Shown here piece by piece: positions 49,535-58,914 of a stretch of 64,000 nucleotides of DNA (the stretch's first letter is position 1; each line of letters begins with the position of its first letter). Source of the DNA: CAYLPJ01 sp964385465 (GTDB lineage: Bacteria > Planctomycetota > Phycisphaerae > SM23-33); the NCBI GenBank assembly GCA_964385465.1, contig CAYLPJ010000001.1, positions 186,001-250,000 of the forward strand, written 5' to 3'. The notes beneath the pieces were generated by a model. The model was not told where the DNA came from, did no database searches, and was given only the letters and a program-made list of their open reading frames with translations. A program made the position numbers and the translations under genes.

Positions 49535-51787
49535 ATGTCCACACCGCACCGAATCCGTCTGGCGCTGATTCCGGTTGGCATCCTCCTGCTCTCCCCCGCG
49601 GCCGAGGCCCTGGAGCCCGTGGCCGCCATTCCGCCCAAGCCCGACTGGGGGCGGTTCACCATCCTGGTCTGGCAGTACAAGACCGACGTCCGCAAGGACC
49701 TCGACCTTTACCGCAAGGCAGGCTTCCGCGGCTTCCACATCGACCGCGGCGCGGGCAAGGAGGGCATCGTGGCGTTCGCCCGCGAGCACAACCTGCCCTA
49801 CTACAACGACCACGCCGCCGACAAGGGCTACCTCCACCTCACCGACCGCACCGGCAAGAAGCGCGTGCTGAGGAAGAAGGGCATCGTCGTCCGCCCGCAC
49901 AGCCTCGCCGATCCCAAAACCATGGAAATCATGAAGGGGCACCTCCGCCGAAACCTCGCCGTCACCAGCGCCGGCCCCGTCCTCGCCTACGCCTTCGACG
50001 ACGAAGTGAGCCTCGGCTCGTTCAACTCCCCCGCCGAGGTCGACGGCTCGCCGCACTCCGTGGCCGGCTACCGGCGGTGGCTTCGGGACCGCTACAAGAC
50101 CGTCGTCGAGCTCAACGAGGTCTGGGACACCAACTACACGGATTTCGAGAGCGTCCAGCCGGTGTCGTTCGAGGCCGTCCGCCGGAAGCACACCCGCCCG
50201 CCGTTTTCGAAGTGGAACCTGGCGCGGTGGATGGACTGGCGAAGCTACATGGACACCCAGTTCGCCGAGTGCCTGGCCGAGCTGACCCGCTACGCCAACT
50301 CCATCGACGCCGCCACACCCGCCGGGTTCGTCGGGGGCCAGCAGCCCGCCCCCTACGGCGGCTACGACTACTCCAAGGTCTGCCGCGCCGTCCAGTGGAT
50401 CGAGAGCTACGACATCGGAGGTACGTGCGAGATTCTCCGGTCGCTGTGGCGCGACCCGCGCCGCCCCTACGTGCAGACGTGGTTCTCCACTACAGATCCC
50501 AGGCGCGACGCATGGTTTCTGTGGTACTACCTGCTGCACGGCAACCGCGGCGTCATCGCCTGGCCGGACCGGGGCGGCTCATGGTTCCACTACAAGAACG
50601 GCGGCATCGCCCCGTTCATCGAGGCCAACGCCGAAACGATCCGCGAGGTACAATCCGACGTGTCCCGCCCGATCCTGGAGGCCGGGGCCCGCTTCGACGC
50701 CGACCCCATCGCCGTGTACTACTCCCACCCGTCCGTCCAGGCGACGTGGGCCATGGACGTGGTCCCCCACGGCGGGACCTGGCCGAACCGCTCGAGCAGC
50801 CTGGACAACAAATGCCAGTCCGCCGGCAAGAACCGCGTGGCCTGGTTCAAGCTGCTCGAAGACTGCGGGTACCAGTACAACGTGGTCTCCGCCGACCAGG
50901 TCGCCGCGGGCGAACTGATGCGGCAGAAGTACAAGGTCCTCGTCGCCTGCCGCGTGGCCGCCATGTCCGACGCCGAGGCCGACGCCATCCGGGCGTTCGT
51001 CCGGGCCGGCGGGACGGTCATCGCCGACCATCTGACCGGCGTGCTCGATGAGCATGGAAGGGGTCGCAAGGGCGGCGGGGCGCTCGACGACCTCTTCGGC
51101 ATCCGCCGGGACGAGTCCAGGGGGTATCTCGACGGCCGACACATCACGGAGCTCAATGGCGAGAAGTACAATCGGCCGTTCCTCCAGCGGCTCATGTACG
51201 ATGGAGCGCTGCGTCACAAGGGCCTGGTGGTTTACGAACGGGGCACAAAGGCAGCCGAGGGCGTCGAGAGCGCCGAGACCGCGGGGACGGCGTCGGTCGT
51301 CGTCCGCAGGCTCACCGGCCTCGGGCGGACGGTGTACCTGAACCTGACGCCGATGGCGTACTACGACATGACCTACCGCCTCGGCGACGGCGGGAACGCG
51401 TGGCGGACGCTGATCGGACACCAGGTCGCCCTCGCGGGCGTGCACCCTCGCGCCGCTGTCTACGCCGGCGGATCGCCCGCCCGGGCCGTGGAAGGCAAGC
51501 CCCGCGATCGTAAGGTGCCGATGACGGAAATCGTGTACTGGCGCAAGGGCGACCGGCTGACGGTCGGCATCGTCAAGAACCCGACGCGGCAGGGCTCGAT
51601 CAGCGGCGCGGGGGCCATCCACGGCGTCGCGGGCGAGCCCGTCGATGCCACCCTCCACTTCCGCCGCCCCATGCGCGACATCGTCGACCTCCGCACCGGC
51701 CAACGCCACCCCGACGGCCGGAACGTCCCCCTCGGCAAATGGAAGCCCTGGGAAGCCCTCCTCCTCCAGGCCACCCCGGCCGATTGA
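49535..51787 (+). CDS. Secreted glycoside-hydrolase-like protein (GH-A / beta-galactosidase type)
   Basis: A 750-residue exported protein with signal peptide (LALIPVGILLLSPAAEAL). An N-terminal TIM barrel of the GH-A clan type covers about residues 35-400: WGRFTILVWQYKTDV, YAFDDEVSLGSF (candidate acid/base Glu after Asp-Asp), ELNEVWDTNYTDF, and WIESYDIGGTCEI (candidate nucleophile Glu). It is followed by a class-I-glutaminase-like trimerisation domain as in GH42 enzymes (YKVLVACRVAAMSDAEADAI, AGGTVIADHLTGVLDEHG) and a C-terminal beta domain. The substrate is unknown; a beta-galactoside or other polysaccharide is likely. AAAGGAG lies 8 bases before the ATG. It follows the isoprenoid operon on the same strand after 146 bases and is probably expressed separately. 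Confidence 0.8.
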   Translation: MSTPHRIRLALIPVGILLLSPAAEALEPVAAIPPKPDWGRFTILVWQYKTDVRKDLDLYRKAGFRGFHIDRGAGKEGIVAFAREHNLPYYNDHAADKGYLHLTDRTGKKRVLRKKGIVVRPHSLADPKTMEIMKGHLRRNLAVTSAGPVLAYAFDDEVSLGSFNSPAEVDGSPHSVAGYRRWLRDRYKTVVELNEVWDTNYTDFESVQPVSFEAVRRKHTRPPFSKWNLARWMDWRSYMDTQFAECLAELTRYANSIDAATPAGFVGGQQPAPYGGYDYSKVCRAVQWIESYDIGGTCEILRSLWRDPRRPYVQTWFSTTDPRRDAWFLWYYLLHGNRGVIAWPDRGGSWFHYKNGGIAPFIEANAETIREVQSDVSRPILEAGARFDADPIAVYYSHPSVQATWAMDVVPHGGTWPNRSSSLDNKCQSAGKNRVAWFKLLEDCGYQYNVVSADQVAAGELMRQKYKVLVACRVAAMSDAEADAIRAFVRAGGTVIADHLTGVLDEHGRGRKGGGALDDLFGIRRDESRGYLDGRHITELNGEKYNRPFLQRLMYDGALRHKGLVVYERGTKAAEGVESAETAGTASVVVRRLTGLGRTVYLNLTPMAYYDMTYRLGDGGNAWRTLIGHQVALAGVHPRAAVYAGGSPARAVEGKPRDRKVPMTEIVYWRKGDRLTVGIVKNPTRQGSISGAGAIHGVAGEPVDATLHFRRPMRDIVDLRTGQRHPDGRNVPLGKWKPWEALLLQATPAD

Positions 51788-51816
51788 TTGAGCGTGCGCC
51801 GACAACCTGCTATCAT
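51788..51816 (+). promoter_or_regulatory. Promoter of the ATPase-DUF4276 pair
   Basis: TTGAGC (51788-51793), 17 bases, TATCAT (51811-51816, 5/6 of the -10 consensus). The -35 begins on the base right after the stop codon of the preceding gene. Transcription would start near 51823. Confidence 0.6.
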
Positions 51817-51845
51817 GCCCCCGTCAGAGCGAAAGGGCGGACGCA

Positions 51846-53033
51846 ATGGATGGACCACAGCTTATCGATAGAATCCGGATCAGGGGCTTGCTTTCCTACA
51901 GCCCCAAGGCAGAGTCGATATCACTCGAATCACTCAACGTCATCATCGGCCCAAATGGTTCGGGCAAGTCGAACCTGATCTCAGCCTTGTCTGTCTTGCA
52001 GGCGGCGCCACAGGATGTATCTTCGCCTTTCAGAGGGGAGGGTCCCGAGTGGATATGGAAGGGACAGCCTTCGACCGAGACCGGACAGGTAGTTGCACAT
52101 GCCTTGCTTGACGGTGAACCATTCCTCCACGAAATGACTTTCACTGTGGTTGGCCCAAAACTCCGGCTCGCCGGGGAGAGGATCGAACTGCCTTCATGCT
52201 CCGGTGAGTACGGGGTATTCCTGCTCCATGCTGGTCAAGCCTACTTGCTCCCGAGCGACACGCATTTGGATCCGCTCGAAGATCCCGGTGTGGCTGGCGT
52301 GGAGCCCATTCGCGGATGGGACCCAAGCCGGTCGGTTCTAGCTCAGATACGCGACCCGGAAGCTCACGCCGAGTTGACAGGATTGGGGCGAGTCCTTTCC
52401 ACTATCCTGCTATACCGAGGATGGACTCTTGGACTTACGAATTCCGCCAGACGCTACCAGCCCGCTGATCTTCCGGGAGACTTCCTCCTCGAAGATGGAA
52501 GCAATCTGGCGCTCGTCTTCAACGAGATGGAGTACTCCGGCAACGCCAGAGATTCCATCCTGACCAACATGCGCAAGCTATACCCACAACTGACAGACAT
52601 CACCACACGAGTCATCGGAGGGTCTGTGTTGCTGTTCTTCCACGAAGAGAACCTGGCTACACCTGTACCTTCCGCACGCGTGTCCGACGGGATACTGCGT
52701 TTCCTGGCCCTACTGACGATTCTCTGTCATCCATCCCCTCCTCCGTTGATCTGTATCGAGGAACCCGAACTTGGTCTGCATCCCGACATGATGCCGCTGC
52801 TGGGCGATCTGCTGATCGACGCCGCGACGCGGACGCAGTTGATCGTGACCACGCATTCCGACGGGCTCGTGTCGGCCCTCAGCGATGTACCCGAGGCCGT
52901 GCTGGTGTGCGAGCGCGATGGCGAGGGCACGCATCTGCGGCGGCTGGAGAGGGGCAAGCTGGAGAGGTGGCTGGAGAAGTACCAGCTCGGCGATCTCTGG
53001 CTGAGCGGCGAAATCGGGGGCACGACGACGTGA
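51846..53033 (+). CDS. AAA (OLD/RecF-like) ATPase, candidate defence component
   Basis: A 395-residue SMC/OLD-type ATPase. Walker A is GPNGSGKSN (residues 35-43), the ABC-like signature region is SDGILRFLALL, and Walker B is ICIEEPELGLHPD followed by the switch TTHSDGLVSAL. There is no coiled-coil spacer or fused Toprim domain. The Toprim-like partner is encoded separately by the next gene, which starts inside the stop codon (GTGA overlap). ATPase plus Toprim pairs of this kind occur in phage-defence systems such as PARIS, RloAB-like and AbiL-like loci; this exact pairing is inferred, not matched to a named system. The first two thirds are clearly less GC-rich than neighbouring genes, with codons atypical for the window, a sign of transfer. 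Confidence 0.87.
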   Translation: MDGPQLIDRIRIRGLLSYSPKAESISLESLNVIIGPNGSGKSNLISALSVLQAAPQDVSSPFRGEGPEWIWKGQPSTETGQVVAHALLDGEPFLHEMTFTVVGPKLRLAGERIELPSCSGEYGVFLLHAGQAYLLPSDTHLDPLEDPGVAGVEPIRGWDPSRSVLAQIRDPEAHAELTGLGRVLSTILLYRGWTLGLTNSARRYQPADLPGDFLLEDGSNLALVFNEMEYSGNARDSILTNMRKLYPQLTDITTRVIGGSVLLFFHEENLATPVPSARVSDGILRFLALLTILCHPSPPPLICIEEPELGLHPDMMPLLGDLLIDAATRTQLIVTTHSDGLVSALSDVPEAVLVCERDGEGTHLRRLERGKLERWLEKYQLGDLWLSGEIGGTTT

Positions 53034-53626
53034 GGGGGATACGCGTCTACATCGAAGGCGGCGGGGACAGCCGACAGGGACGGGCGCAGCTCCGCACGGG
53101 TTTCTCGGCCTTCCTCGCGTCACTCCGCAAGGCCGCCCGAGCCAAGAAGCTTCGATGGGAGGTCATCCTCTGCGGCATCACGGCCTCCACCCTGGAAGAC
53201 TTCCGCTCGGCGTGCGAGACCCACGCCGACTCATCCAACATTCTTCTGGTGGACTCCGACGGCCCGGTCAGCACATCCCCGAACCGGCATCTCCGTCTCG
53301 CCGATGTGGACGCACACCAGTGCCACTTGATGGTGCAGGTCATGGAATCCTGGTTCCTGGCCGACGACACGGCCCTCGCCGCGTTTTACGGACAGGGCTT
53401 CAGGGCGTCGGCCCTGCCGAAGGCCCGGAATGTCGAGAGGATTGCCAAGGCCGACGTGCTCAAGGCCCTCACAGAGGCGACGGCAAGGACGGCCAAGAGG
53501 AAGTACCACAAGGTTCGGCACGGCGCGAAGCTCCTCGGGTGGGTCGACCCCGAAGTCGTGCGGTCTCGCGCCAAGCACTGCCACCTGCTCTTCACCGCCC
53601 TCCAGTCGGCCATCGACCGGGCCTGA
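53030..53626 (+). CDS. DUF4276 Toprim-like protein, partner of the ATPase
   Basis: A 198-residue protein recognisable as DUF4276 by VYIEGGGDS (E9 and D13), ILLVDSDGP (D75, D77), HLMVQVMESWFLADD and AAFYGQGFRA. The Glu plus DxD arrangement fits a Toprim-type metal site, so nuclease or nucleotidyl activity is possible. It starts with GTG at 53030, overlapping the ATPase stop codon by 4 bases, so the two are produced together. DUF4276 proteins usually accompany AAA ATPases in defence-type loci. The conserved tail KYHKVRHGAKLLGWVDPEVV is intact and no frameshift is seen. It converges on the BNR_4 gene with 37 bases between. Confidence 0.85.
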   Translation: MRGIRVYIEGGGDSRQGRAQLRTGFSAFLASLRKAARAKKLRWEVILCGITASTLEDFRSACETHADSSNILLVDSDGPVSTSPNRHLRLADVDAHQCHLMVQVMESWFLADDTALAAFYGQGFRASALPKARNVERIAKADVLKALTEATARTAKRKYHKVRHGAKLLGWVDPEVVRSRAKHCHLLFTALQSAIDRA

Positions 53627-53663
53627 AGGTCCACGTCTGCATCGCCCTGCTGGCCGAGGAGAC

Positions 53664-55118
53664 CTACTTCAACGGCTTCGGTTTCACGAAGTCCTTGGTC
53701 ATCTTGCGGGGGAGCTGAAATACATCGCCTGCCTTGTTGCAGAAGTAGAGGCAGGAGATGGACGGCTTGCGTCCGTGGCCGTCGGCCCAGAGGGCGTAGA
53801 AGTCCGGGTGGGCGTCCACCGGCCGGCGGGCGTAGGTGTGGTTGCGCTCGCTCCCGCGGGTCATCTGGCGGACCTTCTCCCACGTCTTGCCGAGGTCCTT
53901 GCTGGCCCACATGGCCATCTCGCCGCCGGGGTTGTACGGCTGGGGGCCCGTCTCGGTCGGGCCGATGATCCGCCACGTGCCGTCGGCCTCGAGGTACAGC
54001 GAGCCCATGTCATAATTGTTGTCGCTGGTGGTCACCGGGCGGATATCCCACTTCTTCCCGGTCCACCGCGCTGTCGTCCACGTCCGCGGGTCGTTCTCCG
54101 GGCCGGACTGGTAGCCCTTGGAGGTGATGTACAGAATCACCGGCCTGCCGTCGGCGTCGTAGCGGATGTCCTTGAGGTACACTTTCAGCTTCTTGCGCTT
54201 GTAGTCGTGGACGCGCGCGGGATTCTCGATTGTGGTCAGCGGCAGCTCGATCAGCGTGCCGTCGGCTGCGTGCCACGTCTTCCCGAAATCCGTCGTCTCG
54301 AAATAGTACAGGTTCGTCCGCCAGTTGACGCCCTTGCCCCCGGGGTGGTAGTTCGACGCCGTGCCGGCCCTCTGCCCGCTCTGAGCGCTGATCTGGTAAT
54401 GCCCCTGCTGCACCGCGGCCGTGCGGAGCCAGGCGGAATATTCCGCGCCGTCGCGGCTGGTCATGTAGCACAGCGTCCGCTGGGCGGGATAATTGTACTT
54501 GGTGAAGAAGCAGATGAACCCCTCGCCGGGCACGTACCACGGCTGCATGTAGGAGAAGTTGGTCATGGGCACGCGGTTGCCCTTCTCGTCGATCTTGGTC
54601 GCCTCGATCCGCTTGAATTCCGCGACGTCGTAGGGCTTGACGCTTCGATGGACGAACGATGGCCTGGCCGTGCCGTGGGACGTCGAGAAGATCCACACGT
54701 ACCCCTTCGTGTCCATGCAGATCACCGGGTTGTCATGGGCGTCGTCGGTCTGCTTGTCCAGCAGGATCGTCGGGCGCGGAACCATGCCCGTCTTGTGGTC
54801 GAAGTACGAAACCATGTGCACCAGCCTGCGGTTGCTGCCCTTGGCCGTCCCGCCGTAGCAGAAGAACGTCTTGTCCGCCTCCTTGCGATAGACCGCGAAG
54901 GGCTTGTGCTTGGCGCAGTAGGTGCCCAACCCGCCGCTGTACTTGTAGACGTACTCGTCGTGCGACGGCTGGTTCATGTACCAGATGCCCCGATAGCCGT
55001 CGTCCTTGCGGTTCAATGTCTCCACGCGTCGCCTCGCCTTCCTCGCTGCGGCCTCCCGCTCGAACGCGACGAACGCCGCCGCGGCGATCAGGGCCCACGC
55101 TGTCATCCTTCGCGCCAT
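53664..55118 (-). CDS. Secreted BNR_4 repeat protein
   Basis: A 484-residue exported protein. The signal peptide is MARRMTAWALIAAAAFVAFE. The mature part is a BNR_4-type beta-propeller starting GYRGIWYMNQPSHDEYVYK and containing CYGGTAKGSNRRLVHMVSYFD, DDAHDNPVICMDTKGYVWIF, MTNFSYMQPWYVPGEGFIC and NNYDMGSLYLEADGTWRIIG. Family members sit in planctomycete and Bacteroidetes polysaccharide-use loci and may be lyases or glycan-binding propellers; no catalytic assignment is safe. The start at 55118 is chosen because GGAG lies 6 bases upstream; the ATG at 55124 directly follows that GGAG and is less likely. It diverges from the AsmA-like gene across 145 bases. Confidence 0.85.
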   Translation of the reverse strand: MARRMTAWALIAAAAFVAFEREAAARKARRRVETLNRKDDGYRGIWYMNQPSHDEYVYKYSGGLGTYCAKHKPFAVYRKEADKTFFCYGGTAKGSNRRLVHMVSYFDHKTGMVPRPTILLDKQTDDAHDNPVICMDTKGYVWIFSTSHGTARPSFVHRSVKPYDVAEFKRIEATKIDEKGNRVPMTNFSYMQPWYVPGEGFICFFTKYNYPAQRTLCYMTSRDGAEYSAWLRTAAVQQGHYQISAQSGQRAGTASNYHPGGKGVNWRTNLYYFETTDFGKTWHAADGTLIELPLTTIENPARVHDYKRKKLKVYLKDIRYDADGRPVILYITSKGYQSGPENDPRTWTTARWTGKKWDIRPVTTSDNNYDMGSLYLEADGTWRIIGPTETGPQPYNPGGEMAMWASKDLGKTWEKVRQMTRGSERNHTYARRPVDAHPDFYALWADGHGRKPSISCLYFCNKAGDVFQLPRKMTKDFVKPKPLK

Positions 55119-55234
55119 GCTCATCTCCAATCTCCGCCGCACGGGCGGCCGCGCACGCCGGCCGGGCCGGCGGGGTTCACCTACCGGCGGGAGCCCCCCG
55201 CGCCGCCGCGGGGCGACGGCGCGGCGCCCGCACG

Positions 55235-55240
55235 TATAAT
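55235..55240 (+). promoter_or_regulatory. Perfect -10 hexamer of the AsmA-like gene
   Basis: TATAAT at 55235-55240 is a full consensus match. No -35 is recognisable 16-18 bases upstream. Transcription would start near 55247, just ahead of AAGGAG (55251-55256). Confidence 0.5.
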
Positions 55241-55263
55241 AGGACAAACAAAGGAGACACGCC

Positions 55264-58200
55264 ATGGGCGTGCAGCATCCCGAAAACGCCGACACCGCTT
55301 CCGACGCCGAAACCCAACCCGACGCACGACGCCGACGCCGCTGGCCGCGCGTCCTGCTGGCGCTGATCCTCCTGCTGGCCGCGCTGGTCGTGGCCGCGCC
55401 GTACCTGCTGTCCACCGCCCCGGCCGAGAGGTGGCTCGCCGGTGCCGCCAGCGGCTACCTCCGCGGTGAGGTCCGCATTGGCGGGCTTTCGCTGAACTGG
55501 TTCGGCCCGATGACGATCGACGATGTCCGCGTCATCGACGCCGACGGGCGAGACGTGCTCGTCGCCCGCCGCATCACCCTCGACAAGGGGACGCTGGCCC
55601 TGGCGACCTCCCCGATGAACTTCGGCCGCGTGGAGCTGGAAGGCCCCTCGGTCGAGCTGTACCGCGACGCCGAGGGCCGCAGCTCGCTCGAAGAGGCCCT
55701 GTCGCCCGCCAAGCCGAAGCCCGAGCGCGAAGAGCCGGCGCCCCCTCCGCAGCCGCGCGGGCGGGTGGTCCTCCGCGACGGGTACGTTCGCCTCGTCGAG
55801 CCCGACGGCCGGACGGTCGAGCTGCTCGACGTGGCCGCCGACGTGGACCTCCAGACGCTGGACGCGATCGAGGGCACCGCCTCGCTGCGCCTGCCCGGCG
55901 GCGGTGCGGTGCGGACGAGGTACTCGCTGAAGGACCTGGTCTCCGACGGGCGGATCATCCCGGCCGGGGCGACGGCGCGGCTGGTGATCCGCACCGAGGA
56001 GGCGATCGAGCTGGGCCCGCTGATGACGGAGGCAACCCGGCGCGAGGGGCTGGCGGGCACGCTCACGCTCGACGCCAACCTGGCCTACGCCGACCGCGTG
56101 CCTTCGGGCCGGTTCGACTTGCGGGTCGAGGGCCTCGAAGCCGCCCGGCGGGGCACGGCCGCCATCGCGCCGGTGGACGTGAGCCTGACCGGTCGGGGCA
56201 CCTATGCCGAGGGCGCCATGGCTGGCCGGACCCGCCTGGACGGCGAGTTCGGCACGCTGACGAGCACCTTCCGCTACCGACCGGACAAGCAGCCGCTGGA
56301 GCTGACCGCCCGTCGCGTCCTCGCGGCGGTGCTGACCGGCGACCCGTTGCGGCTGCCCGCGGCGGAGCTGGACGCCAACGGTCGGATCGACCTGCCCCGC
56401 CTGGCCCGCGCGATCCCCGCGCTGCTCAACATCCGTCGGGACGTGACGGTCACCGGCGGGACGCTGACCTTCGATGACCTCCGCGTCCGCGGCGGCGAGA
56501 CCCCTTCGGCCGCCGGTCGGCTGGCGGTGGAGGGCCTGACCGCCACGCGAGCGGGCGAGCCGCTCACCTGGCCGGCAATGGACGCGAGGTTCGACCTGCG
56601 GCTTCTGCCCGGCACGGGGCTGGCGGTGCGGGACACGCACGTCGCGGCGGACTTCGCCCGGCTGGACGCCAACGGTACGCCGAAGGACTTCCGCGCTGCC
56701 TGGCAGGCGGACCTGGCCAGGTTTCGCCAGCGCCTGGGCGAGGTCTTCGACTTCGGCGACGTGCAGCTCGCCGGGCGAACCGGCGGGGAGGTCACCCTCG
56801 CGCTGACCCGCCCGGGAACCGTGAACGCAGGCCTGCGGGCCGATGCGAACGACTTCGCCTTCCGCCGGCGGGACCGCAGCCTCCGCATCGGCCGGTTGGC
56901 CGCCAACGCCCGCGGCCGGCTGGACACCACCGACGCCAACGACGTCAAGCTCATCGCCGATGCCTTCGACATCGCGGCCGACAGGGACGTGGCGCTGCGG
57001 GGCACGGCGTCGTACCGTCCGGCGCCGGGGGCGTTCGACGCGAACGTGAGCGTCGTCCGCGCCGACCTGGCCGGCCTGAGCCGCCGCGCGGCGTCGCTGG
57101 GCGCCGAAGGGCTGCCCGAGCTGGCCGGCATGCTCGCCGGACGCCTCCTCGCCTCCCGCGCCGACGCCAACGCCGCGACCGTCGCCGGCGGGACCCTCCA
57201 ACTCGCCGGCGCCCGCGTCAACGGCGAGTCGCTCGGGCAGACCCCGCTACGGGCGAGCTTCCGCGGCGTGCGGATCGGCCCGGCCGATGGGAAGCTGACC
57301 ATCGACCAGGCGGAGCTTGTCGGCGAGCCGGCCACCGCGACTGTCACCAACCTGGCCGCGACGCTGGGCGAGCAGTTCAAGCTGGATGGCACGGTGGAGG
57401 TCGCCGCCGACCTGGCCCGGACGCTCCGGCTGGCGGCGGCGATGGACGACGCGAACGCTCCCCCGCCTGCGATCGCCGGCGACCTGACGTGGAAGGGCAC
57501 CGCCCGCAGCGGGGCCAAAGGCGTCACCCTCGCCGGCGACGGGCGGGTGGACGGCTTCGTGGCCGGGGGCGGGGAGCAGGCGGTCCGCGTCGACCCGCTG
57601 ACGTTCGCCCAGGACGTCCGCATCGAGCCCGACGCCGCGACGCTCCACCTCAACGACGTCCGCATGGCCTCCGACGCGCTGACGCTCAACGCCTCGGGCA
57701 CGGTCCGCGAGTACGCCGGCAAGAAGGTCCTCGACATCCGCGGGCACTACCGCGGGCAGTGGCGGCAGATCATGGCGATCGCCCACCAGCTCGCCCCGGC
57801 CTCGCGAAAGGTGGCCCTGAGCGGGCCGACCGAGAGCGACTTCCGCGTCACCGGCCCGGCGGACCGCCCCACGGTCACGCCGGTCTACCGGGGCGTCGCC
57901 GGAGACGCCAAGGTCGGCTGGACCGGCGGGGAGGTCTACGGCTTCGACATCGGCCAGGCCAACCTGCCGCTGGTCCTCGACGCCGGCCGCCTCGAGGCGA
58001 AGATGACCGAGATGCCCGCCGCCGGTGGAACGATGCGGCTGGGCGGCACGGTGGACCTGACGGCCGACCCGCCGCGCCTCCGCATCCCCGGTCGCGTCGT
58101 CCTGCTGGACAAGGCCCGGATCAACGAGGAAGTGGGCCGCGAGCTGCTCAGCCGCGTCAATCCCTTGTTCGGGCAGGTGTTGAGCCTTTCGGGCCTGATC

Positions 58201-58914
58201 CGCCTGGAGACGCGGGACATCGACATGCCTCTGGGCGAGGCGATCCACCGCGGCGGCAGCGGGTCGGGGCGGCTGGACCTCAGCGGGGTGAAGCTCAAGC
58301 CCGGCGGCCTGGCGGCGACGCTCCTGCGCCTGGGCGGGCTCAGCGAGTCGGACATGCAGCAGGTGGAGGTCGGCTCGGTGGACTTCACCATCGCCGACGG
58401 CGGCATCCGCTACGACAACTTCACCATGACCTTCGCCCGCACGCTGGACCTGAGCTTCCACGGGGCGGTGCGGTTCGACGACGGGCTGGACCTCGGCGTC
58501 TCCGTGCCGGTCCGCTCGGCCCTGCTGCGGCGGTTCGGCGTCAGCGGGCCGGTGGACAAGTACGCCCGCCTGCTGGAGGGAGCCCGGGTGGACATCCCCG
58601 TCGTCGGCACGCGCCTGAGGCCGAAGCTCGACCTCGCCTCCGTGGACGTCCGCCCGTTGATCCGCCGGGCCGCCAAGGGGCTGCTTACCGACACCGCCGG
58701 GGGGCTCCTGCGGGACGTGCTCAGGGGCGACGACGACCAAGACGGCGGGGACGCCGACCGGCCCGCGCCGCCGCGCGACCCCCCGAAGCCGCCGCGGGAG
58801 GACAAGGCCAAGCCATCGCCCGTTGAGGAGATCGGCGGGCTGCTGGACCGGATTCTCGGCCCGCGGAAGTACCCCCGCCAGTTGCCGACCACCCGACCGG
58901 CGGGCGACCGCTGA
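55264..58914 (+). CDS. Large AsmA/TamB-like envelope protein
   Basis: A 1216-residue protein with a short basic cytoplasmic N-terminus, one transmembrane helix (WPRVLLALILLLAALVVAAPYLL, about residues 27-49) and a long periplasmic beta-rich body. The membrane-proximal part has the AsmA pattern (WLAGAASGYLRGEVRIGGLSL, DVRVIDADGRDVLVARRITL). The C-terminal region is AsmA/YhdP-like: GSGRLDLSGVKLKPGGLAA, VEVGSVDFTIADGGIRYDNF, RFDDGLDLGVSVPVRSALL. The family forms beta-groove bridges that carry phospholipids between membranes, so a role in outer-envelope lipid transport is likely. The tail after residue 1140 is Pro/Lys-rich and disordered. AAGGAG lies 7 bases before the ATG. It has a consensus TATAAT upstream. 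Confidence 0.82.
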   Translation: MGVQHPENADTASDAETQPDARRRRRWPRVLLALILLLAALVVAAPYLLSTAPAERWLAGAASGYLRGEVRIGGLSLNWFGPMTIDDVRVIDADGRDVLVARRITLDKGTLALATSPMNFGRVELEGPSVELYRDAEGRSSLEEALSPAKPKPEREEPAPPPQPRGRVVLRDGYVRLVEPDGRTVELLDVAADVDLQTLDAIEGTASLRLPGGGAVRTRYSLKDLVSDGRIIPAGATARLVIRTEEAIELGPLMTEATRREGLAGTLTLDANLAYADRVPSGRFDLRVEGLEAARRGTAAIAPVDVSLTGRGTYAEGAMAGRTRLDGEFGTLTSTFRYRPDKQPLELTARRVLAAVLTGDPLRLPAAELDANGRIDLPRLARAIPALLNIRRDVTVTGGTLTFDDLRVRGGETPSAAGRLAVEGLTATRAGEPLTWPAMDARFDLRLLPGTGLAVRDTHVAADFARLDANGTPKDFRAAWQADLARFRQRLGEVFDFGDVQLAGRTGGEVTLALTRPGTVNAGLRADANDFAFRRRDRSLRIGRLAANARGRLDTTDANDVKLIADAFDIAADRDVALRGTASYRPAPGAFDANVSVVRADLAGLSRRAASLGAEGLPELAGMLAGRLLASRADANAATVAGGTLQLAGARVNGESLGQTPLRASFRGVRIGPADGKLTIDQAELVGEPATATVTNLAATLGEQFKLDGTVEVAADLARTLRLAAAMDDANAPPPAIAGDLTWKGTARSGAKGVTLAGDGRVDGFVAGGGEQAVRVDPLTFAQDVRIEPDAATLHLNDVRMASDALTLNASGTVREYAGKKVLDIRGHYRGQWRQIMAIAHQLAPASRKVALSGPTESDFRVTGPADRPTVTPVYRGVAGDAKVGWTGGEVYGFDIGQANLPLVLDAGRLEAKMTEMPAAGGTMRLGGTVDLTADPPRLRIPGRVVLLDKARINEEVGRELLSRVNPLFGQVLSLSGLIRLETRDIDMPLGEAIHRGGSGSGRLDLSGVKLKPGGLAATLLRLGGLSESDMQQVEVGSVDFTIADGGIRYDNFTMTFARTLDLSFHGAVRFDDGLDLGVSVPVRSALLRRFGVSGPVDKYARLLEGARVDIPVVGTRLRPKLDLASVDVRPLIRRAAKGLLTDTAGGLLRDVLRGDDDQDGGDADRPAPPRDPPKPPREDKAKPSPVEEIGGLLDRILGPRKYPRQLPTTRPAGDR

